Shown: positions 10,961 through 23,087, counted from the first letter of the stretch. The stretch is DNA of 64,000 bases from Aedes albopictus (GCF_035046485.1 NC_085137.1:44137155-44201154); one strand, 5' to 3'. A program made the numbers and translations. The notes: generated from the letters alone by a model not told the origin.

Positions 10961-11033
10961 ACGAGTTTGGAGGTCTTGTGGTTATCATTTCTGATTTATG
11001 TGCAGAAGGTCCTGGGTTCAATCCCTAGCTCGT
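10961..11033 (+). pseudogene. tRNA-like cloverleaf, 73 nt
   Basis: The outer ACGAG pairs with CTCGT 73 nt away, which is tRNA length. An anticodon-type stem TTCTG/CAGAA encloses a 9-nt loop, and the T arm CTGGG/CCTAG encloses TTCAATC with a B box GGGTTCAATCCC. The anticodon loop is too long and the D arm poor, so a tRNA pseudogene or SINE head is likelier than a working tRNA. About 200 bp of unassigned DNA follow. Confidence 0.5.
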
Positions 11034-11251
11034 CCCTTTCCTCCTATTTTGTATCTTTCTGTCAATTTTATCTATGCTCTCTTCTCTACATATACATCTC
11101 ATTTATAAACGTATGTTCATAGTAATCGCTAGAACTAGAATCGAATTGTAAAAAAAGCGTTTTTCTTCCTTCAAAATTTCACAGCACAGTGTAAATCTAT
11201 CATAAAATGCCTACAAGTTATACAACGAAGCAAACAGTACCGCTTCACAGA

Positions 11252-12333
11252 CCCAGACAACCAATTTGCACGTATAATGAAGTTTATGTTCATGTTATAC
11301 GTACTTTTATGCGGTAAAGCTACACCGCATAAGATGCAGTAAAAGTGCCTTATGCGTACAAAAGTGGAGGCGCTATACGTGTATTAACGGAAAAATAATG
11401 ACGCTATATGACTTGAAGCGATATCTTATGCGATGCACGGTATGCACTATTGCGACGTAATATAGCATCTTATGCGACTTAAAAATATTCGAAACAAAAA
11501 AATCTGTCACCTAAGTATCGAACTAATAACCTTTGGATTATCGAGCCGCACTTCATACTTAACACCAAACACTACTTATGAAACACACTGATTAATTGTC
11601 ATGACATTATAAATCACATCGGTGCTTGTTGGAATGCACTTGGTTTCCGTGCGCTGTACGTGTTCGGCAGGCTATCTGGAGATCAAAATGATATAGCATG
11701 ATCTCTCGCACAGTTACCACTACGCCTCTCTTGCCAGCACCACCCATTGTTAATTATCAGGTCATCAAAACAAAAATTATGACTTTGTGACTTGTTTTGT
11801 AGCCATAATGATGACCTTTCACTATCTGGTAGCTTTTTGGTACTCCAACAGCACCTCTTTCATTGTTATCACATATCACATCGCAATATGCCAACGTTAA
11901 CGATTCTAGCTTATGCGAGTTTGTATGTACATTTGAACAAGTTTATTTTCACTTTTATGCGATTTAGTTTGTACACCAATGCGGGTTAAACTGACATAAT
12001 TAGAAAAGTAACAAGCGAAGTCGTATAATCATCGCAGTACTCAATAATGCGAATTCAATTGACACTTTGTGAGTTCACTCGAACGCTTTTGCGAATAAGC
12101 AAAATTCGTCGCAACACATCATCGGAATATCGTCTACTACGATGTAGTCATACATTATAAAAGTTAATTTGCACTCTTATATGATTTTATCAGATACATT
12201 GCATTAAGTTCAAAAAATAATATCATATGCGATGAAAATTGTACCTCAGCCGTACATATATGCGATGGTGACTTAAAATAGTACTTTATACGATGTACAG
12301 CGTGCATCCTTATGCGATTCCTGGTTGTCTGGG
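11252..12333. mobile_element. TTATGCGAT-rich terminal-repeat element
   Basis: The ends are a 12-bp inverted repeat, CCCAGACAACCA. TATGCG or CGCATA occurs about ten times in 1,082 bp, usually inside a longer TTATRCGAT, plus several TATACG variants. The same word abuts the right box. No transposase is present. Shorter relatives with the same ends lie at 60483-60637 and, decayed, at 61094-61226; a solo end lies at 26382. Target duplication is not evident. Confidence 0.75.
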
Positions 12334-12846
12334 TAATCTTTTCACACAATATATTATTTAACGCCTGGCATCCACGCAGCAATGCGTAAACTCCTATGCC
12401 AAAAATGAACATTTCCCAAAAACACTCCAACATCTGCATAACCTTGTGCATGCGCAGCGAACTCAATGGTCTGTTGGCAAAAAGCAGTTGCAATCATCAT
12501 TTCCCTCCTCATCCCCACATTCACTAGCAATCTAGAAAAATAAAAGATCATCAACACTCATACACCGAAGATGCCTGTTGATCCCAAGCAGCTATCTAAT
12601 TGGTTTCTTGTGTGAGTATAGTTTGTCTGGCGATACTGGATCGTAGCAACTACGGGCGGTCAATCAATAACCCTAGCGGCCTGTCATATTAACCCTAACA
12701 TCCTACTAGTGTTTAAAAGACAACCCTCACAAAACTATAATAAAGCTCTGTTAACCCGTAATCACCCGGGACGATCTACTTCTGGTAGAAATGCAATATC
12801 TTCCTTGTTTTAAAATATTTTATCCCGGAATTTTTTTTAGTCAAGG
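12334..12846. other. no recognised gene
   Basis: Near 12690 a TTAACCCTAACATCCTAC stretch resembles one end of the small TTAA-flanked element at 52475, perhaps a relic. Nothing else is recognised. Confidence 0.35.
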
Positions 12847-13035
12847 GGAATAGTTGTGCTAAGAAATGCATGATACCTCCCCCCTTTTGCTGGGAGCTGA
12901 AAATACGTGTTTTTTGTATTTTTTTTATAAATTCTACCAAGAATTCTACATAATTTTGCTCAAGTTTCATCGTTTTGCTTATCAACAATAGTTTTCACTG
13001 ATCCTTGACATGCAATGCATTACTACCCATCATAG
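12847..13035 (+). repeat. left arm of a wide inverted repeat
   Basis: About 190 bp, including TTGTGCTAAGAAATGCATG and CACTGATCCTTGACATGCA, reappear in reverse complement at 18131-18282. The left arm has an extra ~40-bp T-rich insertion. The pair encloses the tandem repeat, the RTE copy and the TCATGA element. Confidence 0.72.
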
Positions 13036-13825
13036 TCTGTTGAAGTTTTGATCCCAGAGCTATTCTAAGGCTTCCAAAGTATTCCGAAGTTTGTGACACA
13101 AATCCAACATTCTCAACCAAATTTTATACACGATGAATGATCACAGAACATAATCTACGGTTCTCAAAAAGCCTCAAAGCACCCCTATAAAATTCATGGT
13201 ACATGAATTGGGTGATCTAGGTCATCCAAACTACTCTGGAATTCATTTTCTTAAGATCTACAACATCTATTATCGTTTGTGTTCACTCTGTTCAAGAAAT
13301 TTAGTCAGGTTTACGTTCATTAGACCTTAAAATGCTGTGAGCAACTTGATATTGTAGTAGTTAGATATTCCATGAAATATAAATGGCCTCCAATAAATAC
13401 ACTTTGAAGTTTGGGTTACAATATCTACATACTGTATCATGTAGTCTATAATGCTAGAATGCTTTTGCTACATTCATGCGATTTTGCAGGTTTTCCAAAC
13501 TATTCTGGAAATAGGACCTTCAAGGTGTACAGGCTCTACTCTTGTTTTCTTCTTCACTCTATCAGCATAATTCTTTCATTTGCTATTTGAGTGTCTACTG
13601 GCAAAAATTGGATCCAATGTATTTTGAAGTATGGGTCACAATATCTGTAAATCTTAGAATATTTGTATTGTAGCTTATGCTCGCAGAATATAATCTACGC
13701 TACTCTCAGAGCCTTAGAGTGCTATTCTGATAACTTAGCAACATTCATTTGGTGATCTAGGTCATCCAAACTATTCTGGAATTAAGACCTTCAAGCTCTA
13801 CAAGCTCTACTCTTGTATCCCCAGG
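13036..13825 (+). repeat. three degenerate units of a ~270-bp tandem repeat
   Basis: The phrase CCAAACTAYTCTGGAA recurs at about 13225, 13495 and 13765, exactly 270 bp apart. GGTGATCTAGGTCATCCAAA is shared by units one and three (540 bp apart). A second landmark near 13086, 13406 and 13626 shows a ~50-bp indel in the middle unit. No coding function is seen. Confidence 0.72.
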
Positions 13826-13844
13826 CAACACACATGTTATATAA

Positions 13845-15335
13845 GAGTTACGACAACGCACCCGCATACTCGCCGATATACTGAAGGACCACGGGTTCGG
13901 AATCGTAGCGCTGCAGGAGGTGTGTTGGACAGGATCTATGGTGCGAACGTTTAGAGGTAATCATACCATCTACCAGAGTTGCGGCAACACACGTGAGCTG
14001 GGAACAGCTTTTATAGTGATGGGCGACATGCAGAGGCGCGTGATCAATTGGTGGCCGATCGACGAAAGAATGTGCAGGTTGAGGATCAAGGGCCGATTCT
14101 TCAACATTAGCATAATAAACGTGCACAGCCCTCACTCCGGAAGCACTGATGATGACAAAGACGCATTTTACGCGCAGCTCGAACGCGAGTACGACCGCTG
14201 CCCAAACCACGACGTCAAGATCATCATAGGGGATCTAAACGCTCAGGTCGGCCAGGAGGAGGAATTCAGACCGACGATTGGAAAGTTCAGCGCCCACCAG
14301 CTGACGAACGAAAATGGCCTACGCCTCATCGATTTCGCCGCCTCCAAGAACATGGCCATTCGTAGCACCTTCTTCCAGCACAGCCTCCCTTATCGTTACA
14401 CCTGGAGATCACCACAACAAACGGAATCGCAAATCGACCACGTTCTGATTGATGGACGGCACTTCTCCGACATTATCGACGTCAGGACCTATCGTGGCGC
14501 TAATATCGACTCCGATCACTACCTGGTGATGGTTAAACTGCGCCCAAAACTCTCCGTTATTAACAACGTACATTACCGGCGGCCGCCCCGGTACGATCTA
14601 GAGCGACTGAAGCAACCGAATGTCGCCACCGCATACGCGCAGAATCTCGAGGCAGCGTTGCCGGACGAGGGTGTGCTCGATGTGGCCCCTCTAGAGGACT
14701 GCTGGAGTACAATCAAAGCAGCCATCAACAACGCAGCTGAGAGCACTATCGGGTACGTAGAACGGAGTCGACGAAACGATTGGTTCGACGAGGAGTGCAG
14801 AGCGGTTCTGGAGGAGAAGGATGCAGCGCGGGCGGTAATGCTGCAGCATGGAACCCGACAGAATGTGGAGCGATACAGACAGAAGCGGAAGCAGCAGACC
14901 CGTCTCTTCCGGGAGAAAAAGCGCCGCCTGGAAGAAGCGGAGTGCGAGGAAATGGAACTGCTGTGCCGTTCACAGGAAACACGCAAGTTCTACCAGAAGC
15001 TCAACGCATCCCGCAAAGGCTACGTGCCGCAAGCCGAAATCTGCAGGGATAAGGACGGGAGCCTCCTGACGGACAAACGTGAGGTGATCGAAAGGTGGAA
15101 GCAGCACTTCGACGAGCACCTGAATGGCGAAGGGAATGTAGGCACGGAGGACCAAGGCAACGGAGGAAATGACTATGTTGGTGCAGCAGAGGACGGGAAC
15201 GAACCAACTCCCACGCTGAGGGAAGTTAAGGATGCCATCCATCAGCTCAAAAACAACAAAGCGGCTGGTAAGGACGGTATCGCAGCAGAACTCATCAAGA
15301 TGGGCCCGGAAAAGTTGGCCACCTGTCTGCACTAG
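13845..15335 (+). pseudogene. RTE endonuclease domain plus start of reverse transcriptase
   Basis: About 496 codons to the first TAG at 15333. The apurinic-type endonuclease would nick chromosomal DNA to prime reverse transcription. Visible motifs: the metal-binding Glu in ALQEVCW (residue 25), IIIGDLNAQVG (Asp about 130), YTWRS, SQIDHVLI, and SDH near residue 224. A basic, coiled-coil-like linker follows, rich in R, K and E, then the first RT segment (NNKAAGKDGI). Upstream of residue 1 is a TAA, so the true N-terminus is lost. All catalytic endonuclease residues appear intact. Confidence 0.87.
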
Positions 15336-15353
15336 TTAGTAGTCAAGATCTAG

Positions 15354-16727
15354 GAAACCGAACAGCTACCGGAGGAGTGGAAGGAACGGATAATCTGTCC
15401 CATCCACAAGAAAGGCGAAAAGTTAATGTGTGAGAACTTTCGAGCGATCACCATTTTGAATGCCGCCTACAAAGTGCTATCCCAGATAATCTTCCGTCGT
15501 CTTTCACCTAAAGTAAATGAGTTCGTGGGAAGTTACCAAGCCGGTTTCATCGACGGCCGGTCGACAACGGACCAGATCTTCACCGTACGGCAAATCCTCC
15601 AGAAATGCCGTGAATATCAGTTCCCAACGCACCACCTGTTCATCGACTTCAAAGCGGCATACGACAGTATCGACCACGCAGAGCTATGGAGAATCATGGA
15701 CGAAAACGGCTTTCCTGGGAAGCTGACTAGACTGATTAAAGCAACGATGGACGTTGTGCAAAACTGCGTAAGGGTTTCGTGTGAACTATCCAGCTCATTC
15801 GAATCTCGCCGGGGACTGCGACAAGGTGACGGACTCTCATGTCTACTCTTCAACATCGCTCTGGAAGGTGTGATGCGACGAGCCGGGCTCAACAGCCGGG
15901 GAACGATCTTCACGAAATCCAGCCAATTTGTCTGTTTTGCGGATGACATGGATATTATTGACAGAACATTTGGAACGGTGGCAGAACAGTACACCCGCCT
16001 GAAACGTGAAGCAGCAAAGGTCGGACTAGTGGTGAATGCGGCTAAGACAAAGTACATGCTGGTAGGTGGGGCTGAGCGAGACAGAACAAGCCTTGGCAGC
16101 AATGTTACGATAGACGGGGATACTTTCGAGGTGGTAGAAGAATTCGTCAACCTCGGTTCCTTGCTAACGGCTAACAATAACGTGAGCCGTGAAATACGAA
16201 GGCGCATCATCAGTGGAAGTCGTGCCTACTATGGGCTCCAGAAGAATCTGCGGTCAAAAAAGATTCACCCTCGCACCAAATGTACCATGTACAAGACGTT
16301 AATAAGACCGGTGGTTCTCTACGGACACGAGACATGGACGATGCTCGAGGAGGACCTGCAAGCACTCGGAGTTTTCGAGCGACGGGTGCTAAGGACGATC
16401 TTCGGCGGCGTGCAGGAGAACGGTGTGTGGCGGAGAAGAATGAACGACGAGCTCGCTGCACTTCACGGCGGACCCAGCATCCAGAAAGTGGCGAAAGCCG
16501 GAAGGATACGATGGGCAGGGCATGTTGCAAGAATGCCGGACAACAACCCTGCAAAGTTGGTGTTTGCTTATCATCCGGTTGGTACAAGAAGGCATGGAGC
16601 GCAGAGAGCACGACGGGCGGACCAGGTGGAGCGTGATCTGGCGAGTGTTGGGCGTGACCGACGTTGGAGAGCTGCAGCTGCAAATCGAGTATTATGGCGG
16701 CAAATTGTTGATTCAGTATTATCATGA
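15354..16727 (+). pseudogene. RTE reverse transcriptase domain and C-terminal region
   Basis: It continues in the same frame after TAG codons at 15333-15335 and 15351-15353. Motifs in order: CENFRAITILN, YQAGFIDGRSTTDQI, HHLFIDFKAAYDSID (first catalytic Asp), RRGLRQGDGLSCLLFN, CFADDMDII (the FADD pair) and KTKYMLVG. The C-terminal part has GVFERRVLRTIFGG and RIRWAGHVARM, typical of RTE elements. The first Met after the stops is at 15426, too late to include the whole RT, so that start is unlikely to be original. Apart from the two stops the enzyme looks complete. Confidence 0.88.
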
Positions 16728-16842
16728 ATTTGATGTTAACTTAATAAATGAAATGGGTAGTATCATTTGATGGCACAAATTTCCCAAATGGAGGAGAACG
16801 TGCCTCTGGAGCCGACCTACTGATACCTGATGATGGATAGTA

Positions 16843-18128
16843 CACGGGAAAAAATTCGTTGCCGGATCCATGACTAAAATGTTATGAAATCATAAAACTT
16901 GTCGCTTCATGATATTGTAACTATAAGTCATGATATCGTGACGTTAACAACGATTATCATGAATAATAATAACTGATTCCATCAACAAAAGCCATGGCCG
17001 TCAAAAGCGTTATGAAAAAATTAAGCTCGTTTTCATAAATTGAATACCATAAAGCTGAGTCATGGAAGGATGGCTCTGAGTCATAAAACTATGACGCTGA
17101 GTCATCTCAACTAGACGCTGAGTCGTATGAACATAACGCAGAGTCATAAAATCATGAATCACAACAAACGAATTTGGGCACTGTAAGCGTTACGCAGAAT
17201 CACCTACGCCTTTTTTGTCACTTCTGTCAAGGCGCCTTTTGTGAGCGGCAGTGTTTTGCGGTGAGATTTTTTTTTGGTTTTCGAAAAAGTGTAGTGAATT
17301 GTTCTTACTTATATAGTAGTAAACTATATAATTATTGAACTACATTCCAGAAGTTGAAAGTGAAAAAACTCCATATTCCGGCACAAAACTCCGGCCAGCT
17401 TCATCAGCAGCAGAACAATCACGCTCACGCACAATTCCGGCACAAAATTTTGGCCAGCTTCATCAGCAGAAGAAAAAATACGGTATTATTGACAAATACC
17501 AGAATCATAAAAATTATTTCAAATTTCAGGAACCTTGTTCATGATTTCAGAGTGCGTGCTTCACGATAACATGACCTTAAATGCCACTTTGCACCAATTA
17601 ATCCGATAGTATAAATTACAAATACTAGAATCATGCAGACTGCTTATGTTTTTATAACATTAGGTAATAAATTTAGAACATGCTTTATGACAACATGACC
17701 AGTACTACAAGTTTTCGTAAATCGATCCAGTACCATAAATGACAAATACTTGCACCATGAGTAATGCTCAAGCTTTCATAAATTTAGTTCATAGTTTGAG
17801 TACGTACTTCATGATAATATGAATCGACTTACCAAATTTCGCTAATAAAACTGGAACCATAAATGACAACTACTAGTTCTATGAATACCGCTTCTGGTTT
17901 TATGAATCTAGTTAATAGTTCTGGTATTCATGGGCATGATATCATGACTTAACTTACAATTTTTTGTCAATAAATATGAAAAACGTAACGCCAAGGGTTA
18001 CGTTACGGCAACATGAGTCATGAAATTATGACCTTTTTTTGTGGTGTATATTTATAACATGAAAACACACATTTTACGCGAAATCATGACTCATTTAGCA
18101 GGTTTCAAGCAGCGGATTTTTTCCCGTG
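16843..18128. mobile_element. TCATGA-rich element with TA duplication
   Basis: Terminal inverted repeats of about 20 bp begin CACGGGAAAAAAT and are flanked by TA at 16841-16842 and 18129-18130. The palindromic TCATGA occurs about nine times in 1,286 bp (chance under one), with many CATGA and TATGA variants. A two-unit repeat TTCCGGCACAAAA with TTCATCAGCAG lies at 17376 and 17435. No transposase is present. A TA duplication suits Tc1/mariner-type insertion. Confidence 0.82.
17053..17158 (+). repeat. short direct repeats of GCTGAGTCAT
   Basis: Five successive, spaced units (GCTGAGTCAT, CTGAGTCAT, GCTGAGTCAT, GCTGAGTCG, GCAGAGTCAT) lie within about 106 bp of the TCATGA element. They alternate with TATGA words and may be a protein-binding cluster or a product of slippage. 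Confidence 0.6.
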
Positions 18129-18130
18129 TA

Positions 18131-18282
18131 ATACATTGCATGTCAAGGATCAGTGAAAACTATTGATGATTAGCAAAACGATGAAATTTGAGCAAAAAAG
18201 CCGTATTTTCGGCTCCCAGCATAAGGGGGGGGAGGATGCAAAGGAGGGAGGTATCATGCATTTCTTAGCACAACTAGTTATG
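18131..18282 (-). repeat. right arm of a wide inverted repeat
   Basis: This is the reverse complement of 12847-13035 with substitutions and a ~40-bp gap. Beyond 18282 the similarity stops. The two arms are about 5 kb apart. Confidence 0.7.
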
Positions 18283-20018
18283 GATAACTGACACTGAGGA
18301 AGATTACAAGTAGTAGTCGAAATACGCGTATCTGTCAAAGGATAAGCAAAATAGGGCGAAATTAAAAGGTACAAAACCGATTTTTTCGTCCAAACCGAGT
18401 CATGAGTGCAAATGGCGCCAACGTATGTACTAAGTTAGGTTTATATAATCCCTGGTTTCCTTAAATCAAGTGATCAGATAAGTTATTAAATATAATTTTG
18501 TTGGCTTGAATAACTAACACATCGCTGAATGATGGATTATACCGCAAACCGATTGCATTTTAACACTTGCTATTAAATGTGCAAAATTTTCCAATTTCAT
18601 TTTACTTTTTCATGTGTTACATTGCTTACATTGCTGAACTGTGGAGCCCAACCAAGTGAGAAACCATTTAAAAAAAACTACATGTACTGCGCTGAAGCAC
18701 ACTTTCGGAGATATTTCCTAAGGCATTTTTGGACCATGTAGTTAGCTGCCTATTTGCAGCTCATTATCCACCTGACCCGAAATGAAAACTCATTAGCAGA
18801 GCAGAAGCGTGACTGACCCGCGTGCGCATTCACCACCGTAAGGCAGCTGATAGACGGTACAGTATCGAATCTCCAAACAACTTTCATTACCACATTAGAC
18901 GCCGTCTGTACCTACCTACGTATTATCTAATCCACCTCTCGTTGGGGTACATATCGTATAGCGTAGCGTCAACTCCGCACCGGTAACTGTAGCATGACCC
19001 TTTTCCTCTGCGTTGGGGGGCAACGCATCGGTAATTTCTGCTTTGTGTACTCTAACTCGCACAAGACACATTAAACTAGAAAAAAAAATGATCACGGCAA
19101 TTTTCGGAAAGCCATTATTTTGACAAGCTTTCAAGGTAAAACAATTTCTACCACAGCCAAATGGCTCTGTGGTACTTGCTATTTAGGAATGGACAAAAAA
19201 AACTGGCACACCAGCAGACGTGCGCCCACCGCAAACAGAGGAGGAAGAGAAACATCAATCTTTTCAAATCTAGATTTAATGACAAAAACTAATTACACTT
19301 TTCACTTTGGCCAGCTTCAACCGCGCTGTGGGTCTCTCGTGTGCGCAGTGGTTCAAGTTAAGCCATAACTAAGATGCTCTACTTAAAGTGCAAAGATTCA
19401 ATTACAAATCCGTGTGGTCAATTATGATTTCTGTACATATGTACAGTTTAGCCTCTATCCAACCAGCATACCTTTTCCAGATACAGGAGTTAGAAAATGT
19501 TTTTCACTAGGCGCCATCTAGCGAACGAATTTCAATCCAAAAGCAGAACGGTAGCTCTTTACCTGCTGATGATTTTGCAGGAGACGGTTCTACCTATTTT
19601 GGAACAAGATACAAGAGCTTCAACATTTTTGACACTAGAACTATCCAGCGAACATATTTGAAATTGGATTTCAACTACACTGTTATAGCGGAGTGATTCA
19701 ATCACGACACTGGTTTTTATAGCAGATCCAAAGTCGGTGTTTTGTTGATCAGCTTAGACTAAATATATTTATTCAATATCAATTCATTTTGGGTTTTACT
19801 TTACCTACTTACAATTCTCAGTGTTTTCTACCGCTGGCTGGGTTTCAAACCACTTATTCAACCATCTATTTCTTATATACTCTGCTTTCTAACTGCTCCA
19901 TATACTATCGCCAGTCTTTCTCTTTCTTCTTTCTTTACTTTCAACAATTGATCTTCTATCCTACTCAATTTGGATGTAGGGTTACCAGTAGTAACTACCG
20001 CGCCAACATACACTAATC
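18283..20018. other. no recognised gene
   Basis: Frames at 18916-19134, 19120-19368 and 19789-20016 show no family motif. Composition is ordinary. This may be single-copy intergenic or intronic DNA. Confidence 0.35.
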
Positions 20019-20140
20019 CTCTTTTATGCAGCTATTTTTTAAGCACTTTCAATTTATGCACCTCAAACAGCTATTAACAACCTATATTTTGCATAATAAA
20101 CTGTAACTATAGAAACAACGGCCAGGGGGTATTTATAAGG
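20019..20140 (+). repeat. leader shared by two 11-bp arrays
   Basis: About 120 bp, with TTTATGCAG, AAGCACTTT, ATTTATGCACCT and later GTATTTATAAGGAGAGCAAAGG, also precede the 11-bp array at 51995-52165 in the same order with point differences. The array is therefore part of a longer dispersed repeat. Confidence 0.62.
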
Positions 20141-20640
20141 AGAGCAAAGGAAGGTTGAATGGGGTTTCAGGAGCGTTAAAGGAAGTCTCAGTTGGCACTT
20201 GGAGATCTCAGGGGCTATTCAAAGGGTCCAAGGGTGTTTCAGAGCTCACCAAGATATCTCAGGGGCGCTTCAGGAAGCTTCGAGGGGTTCTAAGGGGTCT
20301 CATGGACACTTCAGAGTGTCTCAGGGGCGTTCCAGAGGGTCTCAGGAGATTTGAAGGGGTCTCCTCAGGGTGTTTCAAGAGGGTTCCAAGAGAACTCCGT
20401 GCCCAGAGGAGGGGCGATAGGCTTCGGGTTGAAACCCCAGAACACCCTCCCTTGTCAAGGGTCTCTGGGGTGCTTCAAGGTGTCTCCGCGTTTTATGGAT
20501 TCCAAGGAGTGATGGTCTCAGGGGCGCCCATGAAGTATCATTGGGTTTTCCAAAGTGTTTCAGCGGATGCTCCGGTGTTTCAAAGGGTTCAAGGGGGCGT
20601 CAGGAGCGTTTTTTGAAGCTATATGTGGTTTTCAGTTTAA
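20141..20640 (+). repeat. 11-bp G-rich minisatellite, forward arm
   Basis: Units of the TYTCAGGGGCG type fill about 500 bp. A frame at 20155-20616 is a by-product with no protein motif. A reverse arm follows at 20670. Confidence 0.75.
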
Positions 20641-20669
20641 GAGGGTCTTAGGGACGAACCTGGGGGTGT

Positions 20670-20960
20670 CATTTAAAATGCCCCTGACAATTTAAACACC
20701 CTTAATTTTTTTTTACTTAATCGTTTATTTAAGGCTCATGCGCCATCAGGCATAACGGAGCCGAATTCATTTTGGAACTATTTTACAATCTCATATTCGT
20801 GACTTATTTACTAGGTTAGCTTTGGGAACCGTAAAACACCACCCTTAAAATGATCCTGATATCCCTCTGAAACGACATTGAAAACCCCTTGAAACTTCCC
20901 TGAAATGCCTCGAAACGCCTCTGAAACCTCCATAATGCCCCTTGAAATCCCCGTAATCAA
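20670..20960 (-). repeat. 11-bp minisatellite, reverse arm
   Basis: CCCCTGAAAC-type units at about 20675-20700 and 20850-20960 oppose the forward arm. Between them, at about 20710-20845, is T-rich DNA with GTTTATTTAAGGCTCATGCG that I cannot assign. Confidence 0.62.
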
Positions 20961-21029
20961 AACGAAAAAGACACGGACACTTATCTCAGGGAAATATGTA
21001 TTTTCGATCAATGGTGTAATAAAAGTCTA

Positions 21030-22591
21030 CTACAGGTGAACGTCGAAAAAGTAATTTGATTACGTTCAGTAGGATACATAGCACACCGCCTATAACTGTA
21101 TCTTTAGGAAATCAAGTAGTTGTAAAATGTGACATAATTAGAGATTTGGGTGTTATTCTTGATTCTAAGTTAGCATTCACTGACCATTATAATGCCATAA
21201 TCCATAAAGCAACCAATATGCTGGGTTTTATAAAGCGTTTCGGTACAATTCAAAGGACCCTTATATTGCTTTTTTTGGACCGTTTTCGAACCCCTGCAGA
21301 AGTTTTTTGTCACGCCACAATATGTTCCCACCAGTTTCAGCATATATTGTGTCGAGGGTGGTACGGTGAATCAAAAAGCGACCGTTCTGAGAGCGAATAT
21401 TCATATTTGTTGCTTCAACTATAATAAATGGCATTGTTAATTCCCATAACATAAGCATTAAGAGGCTGACTTACAATTTGGTAGCCTCTCCGTATTGGCG
21501 CACCCTATTGTTTCTCTCGACTGTGTTCTGGCTCTCGCTATCTAGAGAAATTACTATTTCAAGCATGATCTTGATATTAATACTAAATTGTTTCTTACTT
21601 TTTTTACTCGATGGACTGACCGGACGAAACTTTTATCACCCGACTGACTGCGGCAAGGTTTTTCACGTTGCGGACTATGGATATCATTGATTAGATGAAT
21701 TATCCAAATGTGAACATTTGCTACTAACCTCACTTTCCAACTGCGGATCGACAACTCCACTTTTCAAAAATTCCACTTTTGTCTAATTTTAAACCTGCCT
21801 ATGAAGTCGAAAACATACGGTGAATAATATCATCCGTATCTTACTTATAATTTGCCTAAAATTCACACTAGAATTATTTATTCCTTCAGCGACCGATGTT
21901 CACTTCACTTCAATATGACGAAAATGTGGAACTGTTCACCGGAAACAGGTATTTGACAGCTCGCTCACTGATAGTGACAGTTGTCACTTGTATCGCCGCG
22001 ACGCCTTGACTGTGGAAAGCGACGCTTCCGAATCAGTTGGTGGCAGGGTTACCAGCTGGCCTTCTTCTGCGTCGACACATTGGTTCGTTTCGCTGTTATC
22101 AATTTTAAGCGTAGGTTACACTTTATAGGTGATGCATGAAATAATTGGTTTGTTTACTTGATACTTTCTTTGGTGTTTGGCGTGTGAACAAATATTTTAG
22201 ACGATTAAACATTTGCACGGTAATCTAAAAAACAAAGCAAGATGCAATACGATTAAAACATTGTACATGGCTTATGCCAGATCGATTCTAGAATACTGTA
22301 GTATAGTTTGGTCTCCCTATATTTACACATTAAGAACGAATTGAATCAATACAAAAGCAGTTTCTCTTATATGCTTTACGCAATCTAGGCTGGACCACAT
22401 TTCCGTTGCCTTTATATAAAGCTCGACGCTTGCTAATAGATATCCAGACTCTGAAGGAACGCCGCGAATTTGCTATGATCTCATTTATAAATGATATTGT
22501 ATCGCAACGCATTGACTCGGCAAATCTACTATCGTGTTTGAATTTGTATGCTCCAACTAGACAATTGAGGAATAGAAATTATTTGCTTTAA
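21030..22591 (+). pseudogene. Jockey-clade reverse transcriptase relic, split
   Basis: The first piece (21030-21247) reads NLITFSRIH, then IIRDLGVILDSKLAF and ATNMLGFIKRF, the region downstream of the catalytic core in Jockey-clade elements. The second piece (about 22215-22591) reads TIKTLYMAYARSILEYCSIVWSPY and, after a frameshift, LPLYKARRLLIDIQTLKERR and RIDSANLLSCLNLYAPTRQL. These match the C-terminal region of Juan/Jockey elements of mosquitoes. About 970 bp of unrelated DNA separates the pieces. There are frameshifts near 21047 and 22350-22400, and the catalytic core is absent. Confidence 0.8.
21248..22214. other. unassigned insert inside the Jockey relic
   Basis: It separates two collinear pieces of one reverse transcriptase, so it is probably an insertion. 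I see no convincing terminal repeats or duplication. Short frames show no family motif. Confidence 0.45.
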
Positions 22592-22739
22592 ACAATCTGA
22601 GCCCATGGCTCAAATGAATCCGGATACTTGGACATCGGCGAACGGCAACCCATAATAGACCCCCAATCTGACTTGAAACAGGAACGAACAACCAACAGTC
22701 ACATATCAATATCCTCGTGCTCATCATTCTTCCATGATA

Positions 22740-23045
22740 AGCTAAGTTTCCTGCTGCCACGTAAAGCGCTCAAGTAAACTCCCACCTTTTTCCGCAAGTA
22801 ATTTTGACAACTGATCCAGTATGGGAAGAAACGTTACTTTTTCTTACGGAATAATAGCACGAACTATTTTTCCGCACGGAAAAGTGACAGCTCCATTCGA
22901 TTCGCACAGGAGGCGTTACGAGTGTTACACTTTTCTCCTTACTTGCCATCTGCGAACTGCTTAAGTAATTTTGAAGTGGAATCATTACTTGGCCATTACT
23001 TGTCCTATCTTTTTGCATAGTACGTACGAAGTGGAAACTAGCCAA
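22740..23045. mobile_element. AAGTAA-rich TA-flanked element
   Basis: It interrupts the SINE-B body between TA at 22738-22739 and TA at 23046-23047. Weak terminal repeats are visible (AGCTAAGTTTCC against the complement of GGAAACTAGCC). AAGTAA or TTACTT occurs seven times in 306 bp, in both orientations. Confidence 0.6.
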
Positions 23046-23087
23046 TAGGGTGGAAAGTGAAAGCAGCACAACAACCAGTTCGATGTA

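Larger units (their letters stand above)
13845..16840 (+). mobile_element. RTE-clade non-LTR retrotransposon, 5'-truncated
   Basis: One reading frame runs from 13845 to 16727 apart from two TAG codons, and encodes an AP-type endonuclease followed by a reverse transcriptase, the RTE order. There is no Gag-like ORF, as expected for RTE (JAM1 is the Aedes example). The 5' end lacks the first endonuclease motif. A short 3' untranslated region holds AATAAA at about 16743 and ends near TGATGATGG. A TA-flanked element begins at 16843. Target duplications are not identified. Confidence 0.87.

Noticed and set aside
14573..16725. Several 60-200 codon frames overlapping the RTE element
   Set aside because: They lie in other frames or on the opposite strand of a recognised endonuclease and reverse transcriptase, whose GC-rich codons produce shadows.
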